Shown here: positions 1-9,005 of the stretch, piece by piece
Layout: each line of letters opens with the position of its first letter
Numbering within the stretch: the stretch's first letter is position 1
Source: an uncultured Paracoccaceae bacterium
GTDB lineage: Bacteria > Pseudomonadota > Alphaproteobacteria > Rhodobacterales > Rhodobacteraceae
Direction: 5' to 3'
Length of the DNA stretch: 56,291 nucleotides
Assembly: GCA_913062865.1 (NCBI GenBank)
Contig: CAJXWO010000013.1
Coordinates: forward strand, 1 to 56,291
Notes under the pieces: model-generated
The model's database searches: none
Seen by the model: only the letters and a program-made list of their open reading frames with translations
What the model was told of the DNA's origin: nothing
Position numbers and translations under genes: made by a program

Positions 1-102
1 TACTATCTCTTCGGGTTTCTCTCGTTTCCCAGCCATCGCTGATCCTCCAATTCGCGGGACAAAACTATCCCAGTTGGCGGACCACTTTCACTGAGCTACT
101 CC
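1..102 (-). mobile_element. End of an IS3-family insertion sequence (OrfA start, truncated by window edge)
   Basis: On the minus strand an ATG at 36-34 preceded by GGAGG opens a frame reading MAGKREKPEEIV up to the window edge. This is the typical N-terminus of the small HTH protein OrfA of IS3-family elements. Between this start and the neighbouring gene lie about 55-65 bases of lower GC with no coding content, expected for the element's terminal inverted repeat. The exact terminus is not resolved: a CA end (IS3 elements run TG...CA) is possible at 89-90 or 102-103. Family assignment rests on 12 residues only. Confidence 0.6.
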
Positions 103-1056
103 ACCGAGATCGCCGATGAACACGGCTATTTCCAGAAACTTGGACATCACCACGCCTCGACCTTCATCGACGAAGGCAAGACGCTCCTGGTGACCTTCGA
201 GACGATCGCGGGCATCGAGGCGCTGTCCGACACCGCCCAGCCCATCGGCTTCGATATCGTGCGCGCGACGGGCTGGTCGCATCTGGGCCTGATCTCGGAC
301 GGCGACACCTGGTTTCGCGACCGCAACGTCTATGCCTATTTCGACCGGCTGATCGACGACGGCTTCTTCGAGGATTTCGACCAGGTCCTGTTCTACGGCG
401 CGGGCCCCTGCGGCTATGCGGCGGCGGCCTTTTCGGTGGCCTCTCCGGGGGCCACGGTGCTGGCGATCCAGCCCCAGGCCACGCTCGACCCGCGCGTGGC
501 AGGCTGGGACGACCGCTACCGCCACATGCGCCGCACCTCGTTCACCGACCGCTACGGCTATGCGCCCGACATGCTCGACGCGGCCGACCGGGCCTTCGTA
601 ATCTTCGACCCGCACGAGCGGCTGGACAGCATGCATGCCGCGCTTTTCACCCGCTCGAACGCGACCAAGCTGCGCGTACCGCATCTGGGCTCCGCCATCG
701 AAACGGACCTGTTCGAGATGCAGATGCTCTACCGGCTGATCGTCCAGGCCTGCAGCGGCAAGCTGAGCGCCGACGGGTTCTATGCGCTGTGGCGTGCCCG
801 GCGGGATCACCCGCCGTACCTGCGCGCATTGATGCACAGGCTGGACAGTGCCGACCGGCCCTACCTCCTGGCCGCGCTGTGCCGGAACGTGATCGCCCGC
901 CGCCCCGGCCCCCGGTTCCGCCGACGGCTCGACGCGCTCGAGGCGCAGGCCGAGCGAGGCGAGATCACCCTGCCGCCCGATCCCGCCGCGCGCCAACAGG
1001 ACCCCGCGTCAGATGTCTCCGGCGCGGGCAAGAACACGGGCGGCGACTCGGATTAG
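103..1056 (+). pseudogene. PAPS-reductase-like protein, 5' end lost to the IS
   Basis: The open frame runs from the IS boundary to TAG at 1054-1056, about 317 codons. It begins TEIADEHGYF without any start codon in the host part; GTG at 190 is in frame but lies inside the conserved region. The protein resembles a Rhodobacterales family usually annotated as phosphoadenosine phosphosulfate reductase. I see no ECGxH-type catalytic cysteine motif of true PAPS reductases, so enzymatic function is doubtful. Recognisable segments include GDTWFRDRNVYAYFDRL and YGAGPCGYAAAAFSV, a possible nucleotide-binding turn. Homologues as I remember them have roughly 15-25 more N-terminal residues, so the gene is probably interrupted by the insertion. 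It converges with the next gene, the stops overlapping by 4 bases. Confidence 0.6.
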
Positions 1057-1325
1057 CGTCGCGCCTGGATCGCCGCGCGGATTTCGGCCTGGAACGCCCC
1101 GACAAGACCGCCCAGCACCATCAGCACCGGCGCATCGTCCGTGCCCGCAAGCGACAGCAGGATCGCCGCCGCCAACAGGGCGACACCGAAGGTGGCCATG
1201 CGGACACCCGCCGCGTCGGGCATCTGCGCCTCGTCAAAGACCCGGCCCATAAGCTCGCGGATCCGCGGTTCGAGATAAGGCACCATCGCACCCGCAGCGA
1301 TGGCGACGATCAGCGTGAACAGCAT
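1053..1325 (-). CDS. Small membrane protein, 90 aa, function unknown
   Basis: Start chosen at ATG 1325 because AAGGGA sits just upstream and translation then begins with a hydrophobic helix (residues 2-16, LFTLIVAIAAGAMVP). A second hydrophobic stretch covers about residues 43-60, followed by a shorter one near 67-78, and the protein ends in AIQARR. Two or three membrane passes are likely. The longer upstream frame has no good ribosome site. It is transcribed towards the truncated PAPS-reductase-like gene and diverges from pyrC. I do not recognise a family. Confidence 0.7.
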   Translation of the reverse strand: MLFTLIVAIAAGAMVPYLEPRIRELMGRVFDEAQMPDAAGVRMATFGVALLAAAILLSLAGTDDAPVLMVLGGLVGAFQAEIRAAIQARR

Positions 1326-1461
1326 GTTCGTCCCTTTCTGTCTGTTCCTGCCGGTCTTCTGCCGCAAGGCCGGTGACAGGTAAATGACGCTTCGGCGAAA
1401 AACGGCCTCGCGTCCGGGGCCCATTGCCGGACTGGTGCGGCGCGGGTCATTTGTGTAAGCG

Positions 1462-2508
1462 ATGCCCATGACCCAGAGCCTGACCCTCAGCCGCCCCGAC
1501 GACTGGCACCTGCACCTGCGCGACGGCGCGATGCTGCGGGCCGTCCTGCCCGAAACCGCGCGCCATTTCGCCCGCGCGATCATCATGCCGAACCTGGTGC
1601 CGCCTGTCGTAACCGGCGCCGATGCCGCAGCCTATCGCGACCGGATCATGGCCGCCCTGCCCGAGGGGATGGATTTCACGCCCCTGATGACGCTCTACCT
1701 GACCGAGGACACGGACCCCGACGATCTGGCCGCCGCCCATGCCTCGGGGCTGATCACCGCGGTCAAGCTCTACCCGGCCGGTGCCACCACCAACTCCGCC
1801 TCGGGCGTTCGCGATTTCGACAAGGTGCGCCCCGTGCTCGAACGCATGGCCGAGATCGGCTGCCCCCTGTGTGTCCATGGCGAGGTCACGGACAGCGAGA
1901 TCGACATCTTCGACCGCGAGGCGGTGTTCATCGACCGCGTGCTCGACCCCATTCGCCGCGCCACGCCGGGGCTGAGGGTCACGATGGAACATATCACCAC
2001 CCGCGACGGGGTTGAGTATGTGCAATCGGCCGAACAGGGACTGGGCGCCACGATCACCACCCATCACCTGGTCATCAATCGCAACCATATCCTCGTGGGC
2101 GGCATCAAACCCCATTACTACTGCCTGCCCGTGGCCAAGCGCGAAGAGCATCGCCTGGCCTTGCGCGCAGCGGCCACCGGGGGCGACCGGCGCTTTTTCG
2201 TGGGCACCGACAGCGCGCCCCATACCGACCCCAACAAGGAAAGCGCCTGCGGCTGCGCGGGCTGCTTCACCGCCACGAACACGCTGTCGATCCTCGCCCA
2301 TGTGTTCGAGGAAGAGGGCGCGCTGGACCGGCTCGAAGGCTTCGCATCGCTCCATGGCCCGGCCCATTACGGCCTGCCCGCGAACGACGGCACCCTCACG
2401 CTGACCAAGGGCGATGCGGTGGCCTATCCGCAAAAGATCGACACCGGCGAGGGGCCGGTCACGGTCTTCGACCCGGGCTATCCGCTGCACTGGTCCGTCC
2501 AGGCGTAG
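1462..2508 (+). CDS. pyrC: Dihydroorotase (class II)
   Basis: Catalyses ring closure of N-carbamoyl-aspartate to dihydroorotate, the third step of de novo pyrimidine synthesis; a cytosolic zinc enzyme. The 348-aa product lines up residue for residue with the numbering of the E. coli enzyme: HLHLRDG (metal ligands H16, H18), carbamylated-lysine position K102 in VKLYPAG, H139 in CVHGE, H177 in MEHI, and D250 in GTDSAPH. ATG at 1462 gives this numbering; ATG at 1468 is the alternative. The stop codon at 2506-2508 overlaps the beginning of a palindromic repeat, and pyrE follows 78 bases downstream. Confidence 0.97.
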   Translation: MPMTQSLTLSRPDDWHLHLRDGAMLRAVLPETARHFARAIIMPNLVPPVVTGADAAAYRDRIMAALPEGMDFTPLMTLYLTEDTDPDDLAAAHASGLITAVKLYPAGATTNSASGVRDFDKVRPVLERMAEIGCPLCVHGEVTDSEIDIFDREAVFIDRVLDPIRRATPGLRVTMEHITTRDGVEYVQSAEQGLGATITTHHLVINRNHILVGGIKPHYYCLPVAKREEHRLALRAAATGGDRRFFVGTDSAPHTDPNKESACGCAGCFTATNTLSILAHVFEEEGALDRLEGFASLHGPAHYGLPANDGTLTLTKGDAVAYPQKIDTGEGPVTVFDPGYPLHWSVQA

Positions 2509-2527
2509 GGTGGGTTTCCAACCCACC
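2509..2527. repeat. Short palindromic repeat GGTGGGTT-TCC-AACCCACC
   Basis: Perfect 8-bp stem with a 3-base loop, starting immediately after the pyrC stop. The flanking GTAGG shows it is the same unit as the palindrome at 33334-33357 next to rnj. It could act as a transcription or processing hairpin between pyrC and pyrE. Confidence 0.8.
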
Positions 2528-2586
2528 ACCCCTTCCCCTCGTCCCGCGACCCGGCTATCCCCTGCCAAAACCGCAGGAGCCCGCCC

Positions 2587-3264
2587 ATGATCCCCTCGAC
2601 CTACCCGCCCAAAGACGAGATCGCCCGCCTCACCGCCCGGATGCTCCTGGAAATCGGCGCGGTGAACTTCAACACCGACACGCCCTATACGCTGGCCTCG
2701 GGCCTGCCCTCGCCCTCCTATATCGACTGCCGCAAGCTCATCAGCTTTCCCCGCATCCGCGCGACGCTGATGGATTTCCTGACCGTCACCGTGATGCGCG
2801 ACGCGGGGTTCGAGGCCTTCGACAACATCGCGGGCGGCGAGACCGCGGGCATCCCCTTTGCCGCGCTTGTGGCCGAACGCATGGCGCTGCCCATGACCTA
2901 TGTCCGCAAAAAGCCAAAGGGCTATGGCCGCAACGCCCGCATCGAGGGGGCCATGACCGAAGGCCAGCGCGTGCTCCTGGTCGAGGATCTGACCACCGAT
3001 GGCGGCTCCAAGCTCAGCTTTGTCGATGCGATCCGCGAAACCGGCGCCACCTGCGGGCACACGGCGGTGATCTTCTACTACGACATCTTCCCCGAGACCG
3101 AAAAGACGCTGGGCGATCACGGCGTGGCGCTGCATCACCTGTGCACCTGGTGGGACGTGCTGGCCGAGGCCAAGGCCCAGGGCGTATTCGCCGAGGCCAC
3201 TCTGACTGAGGTCGAATCGTTCCTGAACGACCCCCGCGCCTGGCAGGCTGCCCGGGCCAAGTGA
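2587..3264 (+). CDS. pyrE: Orotate phosphoribosyltransferase
   Basis: Transfers phosphoribose from PRPP to orotate to give OMP, the step after dihydroorotate oxidation in pyrimidine synthesis. The 225-aa protein carries the PRPP-binding motif [13 protein letters not shown] at residues 129-141 and the lysine-rich loop [11 protein letters not shown] at about 105-115, which covers the active site in this family. A GCAGGAGCCC ribosome site lies directly before ATG 2587. It follows pyrC in the same direction, so co-transcription is likely although a palindromic repeat separates them. Confidence 0.96.
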   Translation: MIPSTYPPKDEIARLTARMLLEIGAVNFNTDTPYTLASGLPSPSYIDCRKLISFPRIRATLMDFLTVTVMRDAGFEAFDNIAGGETAGIPFAALVAERMALPMTYVRKKPKGYGRNARIEGAMTEGQRVLLVEDLTTDGGSKLSFVDAIRETGATCGHTAVIFYYDIFPETEKTLGDHGVALHHLCTWWDVLAEAKAQGVFAEATLTEVESFLNDPRAWQAARAK

Positions 3265-3515
3265 CCCAGGGACACCCCGACCGACCCCCGGTGCGCGCTG
3301 GCGTCAAGGCGTCCGAAATCGTGTCAGCACCTGTCGCGCCCCCGATGTGCCGCAGCGTGTTCCCACCAGATCTTGACCCGCGCGCCCTATCCACGCCAAG
3401 ATGATGGGGGCGCGGCCCAATGCACAGCTTATCCCCAGAAACATACAATTTGCACGGCCCGCACCGCATCGGATAGCACACCGGCCCACAGGGCAGTCGG
3501 GGCATGAGGGGTGAC

Positions 3516-5024
3516 ATGAGCGAGATCGCAGCGATTCCATACGGGCAGACCGGGACCGGCAGCGCGGACAGTACCGGGGCCGAGGCCGACGCGCTGCCCC
3601 ATTCGATCGAAGCCGAGCAGCAGCTTTTGGGCGCGATCCTGACCAATAACGAAATATACGACCGGATCGCGCCCATCATCGGCGCGCAGCATTTCTACGA
3701 ACCCGTCCATGCCCGGATCTTCGAGGTGGCCGCAGCGCGGATCGCCAAGAACAACCTCGCCTCGCCGGTGACGCTCAAGGCGTTTCTCGAAGACGACGAG
3801 GGCCTCAAGCAACTGGGCGGCCCGGCCTATCTGGTGCGGCTCGCGGGCGCCGCGATCTCGGCCTTTGCCGCGCGCGACTACGCGCAGATGATCTACGACA
3901 TGGCGATCCGGCGCGAACTGATCGGTCTGGGCCGCGAGATCGCCGACCGCGCGGGCAAGGCCGATGTGGCCTCCGAGCCCAAGGACCAGATCGTCGAGGC
4001 CGAACAGCGGCTCTACAAGCTGGCCGAACAGGGCCAGACCGAGGGCGGGTTCCAGTCCTTCCTGCGCGCCGTGACCGATGCGGTCAACGTGGCCAACGCC
4101 GCCTACCAGCGCGACGGGGGCCTTGCCGGCGTGCCCACGGGCCTCGTGGATCTGGACAAGAAGCTGGGCGGCTTGCACAAATCGGACCTTTTGATCCTTG
4201 CGGGCCGGCCATCCATGGGCAAGACCTCGCTCGCAACTAACATCGCCTTCAACGTCGCCAAGGCCTACCAGAAGGGCAAATTGCCCGACGGGTCCGAAGG
4301 CGCGGTCAATGGCGGGGTCGTGGGCTTTTTCAGCCTCGAAATGAGCGCCGAACAGCTGGCGGGCCGGATCCTGGCCGAGGCGTCGGAAATCTCGTCGCAC
4401 AAGATCCGCCAGGGCGACATGAACGAAGAAGAGTTCCGCCGCTTCGTCCAGGCCGCCAAGGATCTCGAGGCCTGCCCGCTCTTCATCGACGACACGCCCG
4501 CCCTGCCCATCGCGCAGCTGGCCGCCCGCGCCCGGCGGCTCAAGCGGACCCATGGGCTCGACCTGCTGATCGTGGACTACCTGCAACTCGTGCGCGGCAC
4601 GTCCGACAACCGGGTACAGGAGATCGCGGAGATCTCCATGGGGCTAAAGGCCATTGCCAAGGAACTTGGCATCCCGGTCGTGGCCCTGTCGCAGCTCAGC
4701 CGGATGGTCGAAAGCCGCGACGACAAGCGCCCGCAGCTGTCCGACCTGCGGGAATCGGGCTCGATCGAGCAGGACGCGGACGTGGTCATGTTCGTCTTCC
4801 GCGAGGAATACTATGTGGAGCGCGAAAAGCCCTCCGAAGAAAGGCTCGAAGAAATGGCCGCCTGGCAGGAACGCATGTCGCGGCTTCACGGCAAGGCCGA
4901 GGTGATCATCGGCAAACAGCGCCACGGCCCCATCGGCACGGTCGAGCTGAGCTTCGAAAGCCAGTTCACCCGCTTCGGCAATCTCGTGAAGCCCTGGCAA
5001 CAGGACGGCGACGCGCATTTCTAG
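3516..5024 (+). CDS. dnaB: Replicative DNA helicase DnaB
   Basis: Hexameric 5'-3' helicase that unwinds the chromosome at the replication fork. The start at ATG 3516 is preferred over ATG 3504 because GAGGGGTGAC precedes it as a ribosome site; this gives 502 aa. The N-terminal domain (about residues 25-130, starting [16 protein letters not shown]) binds primase in this family. The RecA-like C-terminal domain has Walker [10 protein letters not shown] near residue 230, the DnaB-type Walker B in LLIVDYLQL, and [12 protein letters not shown] near the C-terminus. No intein or frameshift is seen. The 251-base gap before it holds no other gene that I can support. Confidence 0.96.
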   Translation: MSEIAAIPYGQTGTGSADSTGAEADALPHSIEAEQQLLGAILTNNEIYDRIAPIIGAQHFYEPVHARIFEVAAARIAKNNLASPVTLKAFLEDDEGLKQLGGPAYLVRLAGAAISAFAARDYAQMIYDMAIRRELIGLGREIADRAGKADVASEPKDQIVEAEQRLYKLAEQGQTEGGFQSFLRAVTDAVNVANAAYQRDGGLAGVPTGLVDLDKKLGGLHKSDLLILAGRPSMGKTSLATNIAFNVAKAYQKGKLPDGSEGAVNGGVVGFFSLEMSAEQLAGRILAEASEISSHKIRQGDMNEEEFRRFVQAAKDLEACPLFIDDTPALPIAQLAARARRLKRTHGLDLLIVDYLQLVRGTSDNRVQEIAEISMGLKAIAKELGIPVVALSQLSRMVESRDDKRPQLSDLRESGSIEQDADVVMFVFREEYYVEREKPSEERLEEMAAWQERMSRLHGKAEVIIGKQRHGPIGTVELSFESQFTRFGNLVKPWQQDGDAHF

Positions 5025-5092
5025 AGCTTCCGCCCCGGTCCGAACAGCGCGCCAGCGCCGGGCCAGCGGCGGCCCGCACACGCGGATTTTCC

Positions 5093-5121
5093 TTGACCCC
5101 GGCGCACCGGATGGCATCAAC
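5093..5121 (+). promoter_or_regulatory. Promoter-like elements of alr, leaderless spacing
   Basis: TTGACC (5093-5098), 17-base spacer, then ATCAAC (5116-5121), which is a weak -10. The alr ATG begins 7 bases after the last -10 base, so transcription would start at the A of ATG. No ribosome site precedes the ATG. Confidence 0.35.
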
Positions 5122-5127
5122 GCGGCC

Positions 5128-6162
5128 ATGGCCCGGGCACATCTGACCATCGACCTCGACGCGCTCACTGCCAATTGGCGGGCGCTGAACGCTGCCTGCG
5201 GCGGCAAGGCCGGCGCGGTCGTCAAGGCCGACGCCTATGGCCTGGGCATGGCCCATGTGGCCCCGGCGCTGGCCAAGGCGGGCGCGCGCCGCTTTTTCGT
5301 GGCCATCGCCGAAGAAGGCGCAGAACTGCGCCAAATCCTCGGAGACGGCCCCGAGATCAACGTTTTTTCCGGCCATATGGCGGGCGATGCGGATCTGATC
5401 CGCGACCATGCGCTGATCCCGATGATCAACGCGCCCGAGCAGATGGCCCGCCACCGCGCCGCCCTGCCCGATGCCCCCTTCGGCATCCAGCTCGACACCG
5501 GCATGAACCGGCTGGGGATCGAGCCCGACGATTGGGCCGCGATGCGCCCCGACCTGCCAGGCACGCCCACGCTGATCATGAGCCATCTGGCCTGCTCGGA
5601 CGAGCCCGACCACCCGATGAACGCCCGCCAGCGCGACGCCTTCCTGGCCATGACCGAAGCCAGCACCGCGCCGCGCTCGCTCTCGGCCACGGGCGGTGTG
5701 CTTCTGGGGCAGGACTACCATTTCGACCTCGCCCGCCCCGGGATCGGCACCTATGGCGGCCGGCCGTTCGGGGGTGCGCAGCCCGTGGTCACGCTTCACC
5801 TGCCAGTGATCCAGACCCGGATCGTGGTGCCGGGCGAGACCGTGGGCTACGGCAACACCTGGACCGCGCAGATCCCCACCCGCGTGGCCACGGTCGCGGC
5901 AGGCTATGCCGACGGCATCCACCGGATCATGGGCCCCAACGCCTGGATGCGGGCCCATGGCACGCCCTGCAAGGTGCTGGGACGGATCAGCATGGACCTG
6001 ATCGGCGTGGATGTGACCCATCTACCAGAGCCGCCCGAGACGCTGGAGCTGTTGGGCGACACGCAAGGCGTGGACGACCTGGCCGATTGGGCCGGCACCA
6101 TCGGTTACGAGATCCTGACCTCCCTGGGCGCGCGCTACGCCCGGCGCTACGCGGGCGGATGA
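5128..6162 (+). CDS. alr: Alanine racemase
   Basis: PLP enzyme converting L-alanine to D-alanine for peptidoglycan. 344 aa. The PLP-binding lysine is K33 in the signature [11 protein letters not shown], and the C-terminal beta domain contains VGYGNTW with the second catalytic tyrosine. The conserved GRISMDL lies near residue 285. The TGA stop overlaps the ATG of the MlaE-type gene (ATGA), so the two are translationally coupled. No ribosome site is visible before ATG 5128. Confidence 0.96.
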   Translation: MARAHLTIDLDALTANWRALNAACGGKAGAVVKADAYGLGMAHVAPALAKAGARRFFVAIAEEGAELRQILGDGPEINVFSGHMAGDADLIRDHALIPMINAPEQMARHRAALPDAPFGIQLDTGMNRLGIEPDDWAAMRPDLPGTPTLIMSHLACSDEPDHPMNARQRDAFLAMTEASTAPRSLSATGGVLLGQDYHFDLARPGIGTYGGRPFGGAQPVVTLHLPVIQTRIVVPGETVGYGNTWTAQIPTRVATVAAGYADGIHRIMGPNAWMRAHGTPCKVLGRISMDLIGVDVTHLPEPPETLELLGDTQGVDDLADWAGTIGYEILTSLGARYARRYAGG

Positions 6163-6941
6163 GTCCCGCCGCGCTTCTGGCCGCGCTGGGCCGCACCGTT
6201 CTGTCGATACTGGCCGGGATCGGGCGGGTGACGCTTTATGCGCTCGACGCGCTCAGCCATATCGTGCGCCCGCCCTTTTACGGGCGCGAGTTTGGCCATG
6301 CGCTTCTGACCGTGGGCTGGCTGTCGCTGCCCGTGGTGGGGCTGACCGCCCTTTTCACCGGGGGCGCGCTGGCGCTGCAGATCTACGCGGGCGGCGCGCG
6401 CTTCAATGCCGAGGCCGTGGTGCCCCAGATCGTCGCCATCGGCATGGTGCGCGAACTGGGCCCGGTGCTGGTGGGCCTGATGATCGCCGCGCGCGTGACC
6501 TCGTCCATCGCCGCCGAGATCGCGACGATGAAAGTGACCGAGCAGATCGACGCGCTGGTCACCCTCTCGACCCACCCGATGAAGTACCTGACCGTGCCGC
6601 GTGTGCTGGCCGCGCTGATCGTGGTGCCGATGCTGGTGGCCGTGGGTGACGTGATCGGCATCTTCGGCGGCTACGCGGTGGCCACACAGACGCTGGGCTT
6701 CAACCCCGCGACCTACCTAAAGAACACCGCCGATTTTCTCGAGCCCTTCGACATCATCTCGTCGCTCATCAAGGGCGCGGCCTTCGGGTTCATCGCCGCG
6801 CTCATGGGCTGCTATTTCGGCATGCGCTCGGGCCGCGGGGCGCAGGGCGTGGGCCGCGCGACCAAGGGCTCGGTCCAAGCCGCGGCGATCCTGATCCTGG
6901 CTGCGAATTTCGTACTGACGGGGGTGTTTTTCTCGGCATGA
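6159..6941 (+). CDS. mlaE: MlaE-family ABC transporter permease
   Basis: Inner-membrane permease of an MCE/Mla-type phospholipid transporter. 260 aa from ATG 6159, overlapping the alr stop. Five to six hydrophobic segments are visible. Family hallmarks are [20 protein letters not shown] and [16 protein letters not shown] in the conserved central region, and GFNPATYL further on. The cognate ATPase follows with a 4-base overlap. No MCE-domain (MlaD/PqiB-like) gene is present downstream in this window, so the substrate-binding partner must be encoded elsewhere. Confidence 0.92.
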   Translation: MSPAALLAALGRTVLSILAGIGRVTLYALDALSHIVRPPFYGREFGHALLTVGWLSLPVVGLTALFTGGALALQIYAGGARFNAEAVVPQIVAIGMVRELGPVLVGLMIAARVTSSIAAEIATMKVTEQIDALVTLSTHPMKYLTVPRVLAALIVVPMLVAVGDVIGIFGGYAVATQTLGFNPATYLKNTADFLEPFDIISSLIKGAAFGFIAALMGCYFGMRSGRGAQGVGRATKGSVQAAAILILAANFVLTGVFFSA

Positions 6942-7684
6942 TCGCACTCACCCAGGTCAAAAAATCCTTTGATACCAATCACGTCCTGCGCGGTGTTGAC
7001 CTGCGGGTCGAAACCGGAACCTCAACCGTCATCATCGGGGGATCGGGCACGGGCAAATCCGTGCTGCTCAAGTGCATCCTGGGCCTCGTGACCCCCGACG
7101 CGGGCACCATCACGCTTGACGATCAGGACGTGCTGAGGGCCGACCGCGACACGTTCCTGGCCCGCTTCGGGATGCTGTTCCAGGGGGCGGCGCTGTTCGA
7201 CAGCCTCAAGGTCTGGGAAAACGTGGCCTTCCGCCTGTTGCGCGGATCGCTCAAACGGCCCAAGGCCGAGGCGCGCGAGATCGCCATCGAAAAGCTGCGC
7301 CGCGTGGGCCTGAAACCGGACGTGGCTGACAAGTTCCCGGCCGAGCTGTCGGGCGGCATGCAGAAACGCGTGGGCCTGGCCCGCGCCATCGCCGCCGAGC
7401 CCGAGATCATCTTTTTCGACGAACCCACCACCGGGCTCGACCCGATCATGGCGGGCGTCATCAACGAGCTGATCCGCGAGATCGTCACGGAAATGGGCGC
7501 GACCGCCATGACCATCACCCATGACATGTCCAGCGTGCGCGCCATCGCCGACCGCGTGGCGATGCTGCATGACGGCGTGATCCAGTGGGAGGGGCCCGTG
7601 GCCCAGCTCGATACCAGCGACGATCCCTATGTCAGCCAGTTCATCCACGGCCGCGCCGACGGCCCGATCGAGGCGGTGCGCTGA
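6938..7684 (+). CDS. mlaF: MlaF-family ABC transporter ATPase
   Basis: ATP-hydrolysing subunit partnering the preceding MlaE-type permease in lipid trafficking between the membranes. 248 aa. Walker A is GGSGTGKS (about 34-41), the ABC signature is LSGGMQKR (about 138-145), Walker B is IIFFDEPTTGLDP, and the switch histidine is in TITHDM. The GMQKR form of the signature is typical of MlaF rather than of solute-uptake ATPases. ATG 6938 overlaps the permease stop and its own TGA overlaps the next start. Confidence 0.93.
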   Translation: MIALTQVKKSFDTNHVLRGVDLRVETGTSTVIIGGSGTGKSVLLKCILGLVTPDAGTITLDDQDVLRADRDTFLARFGMLFQGAALFDSLKVWENVAFRLLRGSLKRPKAEAREIAIEKLRRVGLKPDVADKFPAELSGGMQKRVGLARAIAAEPEIIFFDEPTTGLDPIMAGVINELIREIVTEMGATAMTITHDMSSVRAIADRVAMLHDGVIQWEGPVAQLDTSDDPYVSQFIHGRADGPIEAVR

Positions 7685-8073
7685 TGCCCGGCTTCCTCGA
7701 ACCCACGCCGGTCGTGCTGTTCTATTTCGCGCTCAAGACCTTCGGCTACCTGATGGCGCTCCTGCCGCTGGCGGCGGTGCGCGGTGTGGTGGCCCGGGGC
7801 CTGTCGCGCGGGCTGGCGCTGGCGGCGCTGGCGGTGGCGCTCGTAGGGCTGGCCGCGCAATTCGGCCCGGCGGCCGTGGGCCTTTACACCGGTCCGGTCT
7901 ACCGCGCCTCTTTCGCGATCAGCGGCGCGGGTGGCGGGCTTGCCCTGCCACTCTTGGCCTCGCTCTGCCTTGCGGGCTCGGGCCTTGTCGCGGGAGCGCG
8001 ATGGCGGGTGGTCGATTTCCTGCACGGGGCCCTATTTGCTATCCTGATCGGTGCGTGGTGGCTCGCGCGCTAG
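7684..8073 (+). CDS. Small membrane protein downstream of mlaEF, 129 aa
   Basis: Begins at ATG 7684, overlapping the mlaF stop by one base, which favours this start over the upstream in-frame codons inside mlaF. Four hydrophobic segments are visible at about residues 10-30, 40-60, 73-98 and 108-127, rich in Leu, Ala and Gly. The tight coupling to mlaF suggests a role with the transporter or in the same membrane process, but no domain is recognised. Confidence 0.7.
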   Translation: MPGFLEPTPVVLFYFALKTFGYLMALLPLAAVRGVVARGLSRGLALAALAVALVGLAAQFGPAAVGLYTGPVYRASFAISGAGGGLALPLLASLCLAGSGLVAGARWRVVDFLHGALFAILIGAWWLAR

Positions 8074-8094
8074 CAAACCCGGCGGGGTCCGCTG

Positions 8095-8457
8095 ATGGAT
8101 CTGACATGGTTCCAGACGACCGCCACCTTTCTGTGGTGCTACGCCCTGGTCAATCTGGTGGCCTGGGTCCGGGCCGTGCGGGCCGAGGCGCTGAACACCC
8201 ATATCGGCCATTTCGTGGGCCTGTGCGGGGTCATGGTGCCGTTCATCGCGGGAACGCTGCTGGTGGTGGTCGCTGGGGGCCTGCTGGGCTGGCCCTGGGG
8301 ACCGCTGTTGGGGCTGCTTTTCGTGCCCGGTGGTCTTTTCGCCGCGCTGCAACTGGAGTTGAACCGCATCCGTCCCGCCACCGTCCGGACCGAGCTTGTC
8401 CGGCTGGCCATGACCGTTGCGCTGGCCGCGCTTTTCCCAGGCGGGCTGACGGCATGA
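8095..8457 (+). CDS. Small membrane protein, 120 aa
   Basis: Starts MDLTWFQTTATFLWCYALVN at ATG 8095, 21 bases after the preceding stop, with GGGGTCC as a modest ribosome site. Hydrophobic segments lie at about residues 8-24, 40-62, 66-85 and 103-117. The TGA overlaps the ATG of the PqiA-domain gene, so it belongs to the same operon. No family was recognised. Confidence 0.7.
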   Translation: MDLTWFQTTATFLWCYALVNLVAWVRAVRAEALNTHIGHFVGLCGVMVPFIAGTLLVVVAGGLLGWPWGPLLGLLFVPGGLFAALQLELNRIRPATVRTELVRLAMTVALAALFPGGLTA

Positions 8458-8909
8458 TCCTGCGGCTCCTGAACCTGTCGCTCCTGGTGCTCTACCCGGT
8501 CAGCTGGGCGGCACCGTTGCTGCGCGCGGGGCTTCTGCCGCTCTTCGGGATGAGCGAGATCAGCGTGCTGACGGGCCTTGCCGCGCTATGGGACAGCGAC
8601 ATTCTGCTGGCGATGATCGTCGTTTTGTTCGCGCTCGTGGCGCCGATGGCCAAGACCGCGGGGCTGGCGCTCATCCAGTTCGGCCTTGTGCCCGCCCGCC
8701 ACTTGGGCACCGTGAACCTTCTGGGCAAGCTGGCGATGGCCGATATCTTTCTCGTGGCGCTTTATATCACGCTGGCCAAAGGGATCGGTGTGGGCCGGGT
8801 TGAGACCGCCTGGGGGCTGTACCTCTTTACCGGTTGCATCCTTGCCTCGCTCGCGCTGGGGATCCTGGCCGCCCGGGGCCACGGCATGGCCGGAAACAGA
8901 GCCGACTGA
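8454..8909 (+). CDS. Paraquat-inducible protein A (PqiA) domain protein
   Basis: A 151-aa, four-helix membrane protein corresponding to a single PqiA domain; E. coli PqiA has two. Recognisable parts are the first helix with SWAAPLLRAGLLPLFGMSEI, the KLAMADIFLVALYITLAKG segment, and the final helix with ETAWGLYLFTGCILASLAL. PqiA proteins work with MCE proteins (PqiB) in envelope lipid homeostasis. Here the domain is coupled to an MlaEF pair, which supports a shared envelope function. Start ATG 8454 overlaps the previous stop. Confidence 0.82.
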   Translation: MILRLLNLSLLVLYPVSWAAPLLRAGLLPLFGMSEISVLTGLAALWDSDILLAMIVVLFALVAPMAKTAGLALIQFGLVPARHLGTVNLLGKLAMADIFLVALYITLAKGIGVGRVETAWGLYLFTGCILASLALGILAARGHGMAGNRAD

Positions 8910-9005
8910 TTGTTTCGTCAATAAAGTCAACAAAAGGGTTTCCGCCGCGTTAACCTATCGGCGTATTCTTGCGTGGTTTGGTTAATACGGTCTGGAGGGA
9001 TTGCC

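Noticed and set aside
1447..3138. 563-codon minus-strand open frame opposite pyrC and pyrE
   Set aside because: Both plus-strand genes have full active-site motifs; the antisense frame has no recognisable feature.
3365..3420. Possible dnaB promoter with TTGACC near 3373
   Set aside because: No -10-like hexamer at 16-18 bases was found, so I do not annotate it.
5175..6158. Plus-strand extension of the MlaE frame through alr
   Set aside because: Only the part from ATG 6159 is protein-like; upstream is alr read in another frame.
8945..8990. TTAACC ... GGTTAA inverted arms before the coiled-coil gene, considered as a CtrA site
   Set aside because: The spacing does not match the CtrA box TTAA-N7-TTAA, and the arms are short.
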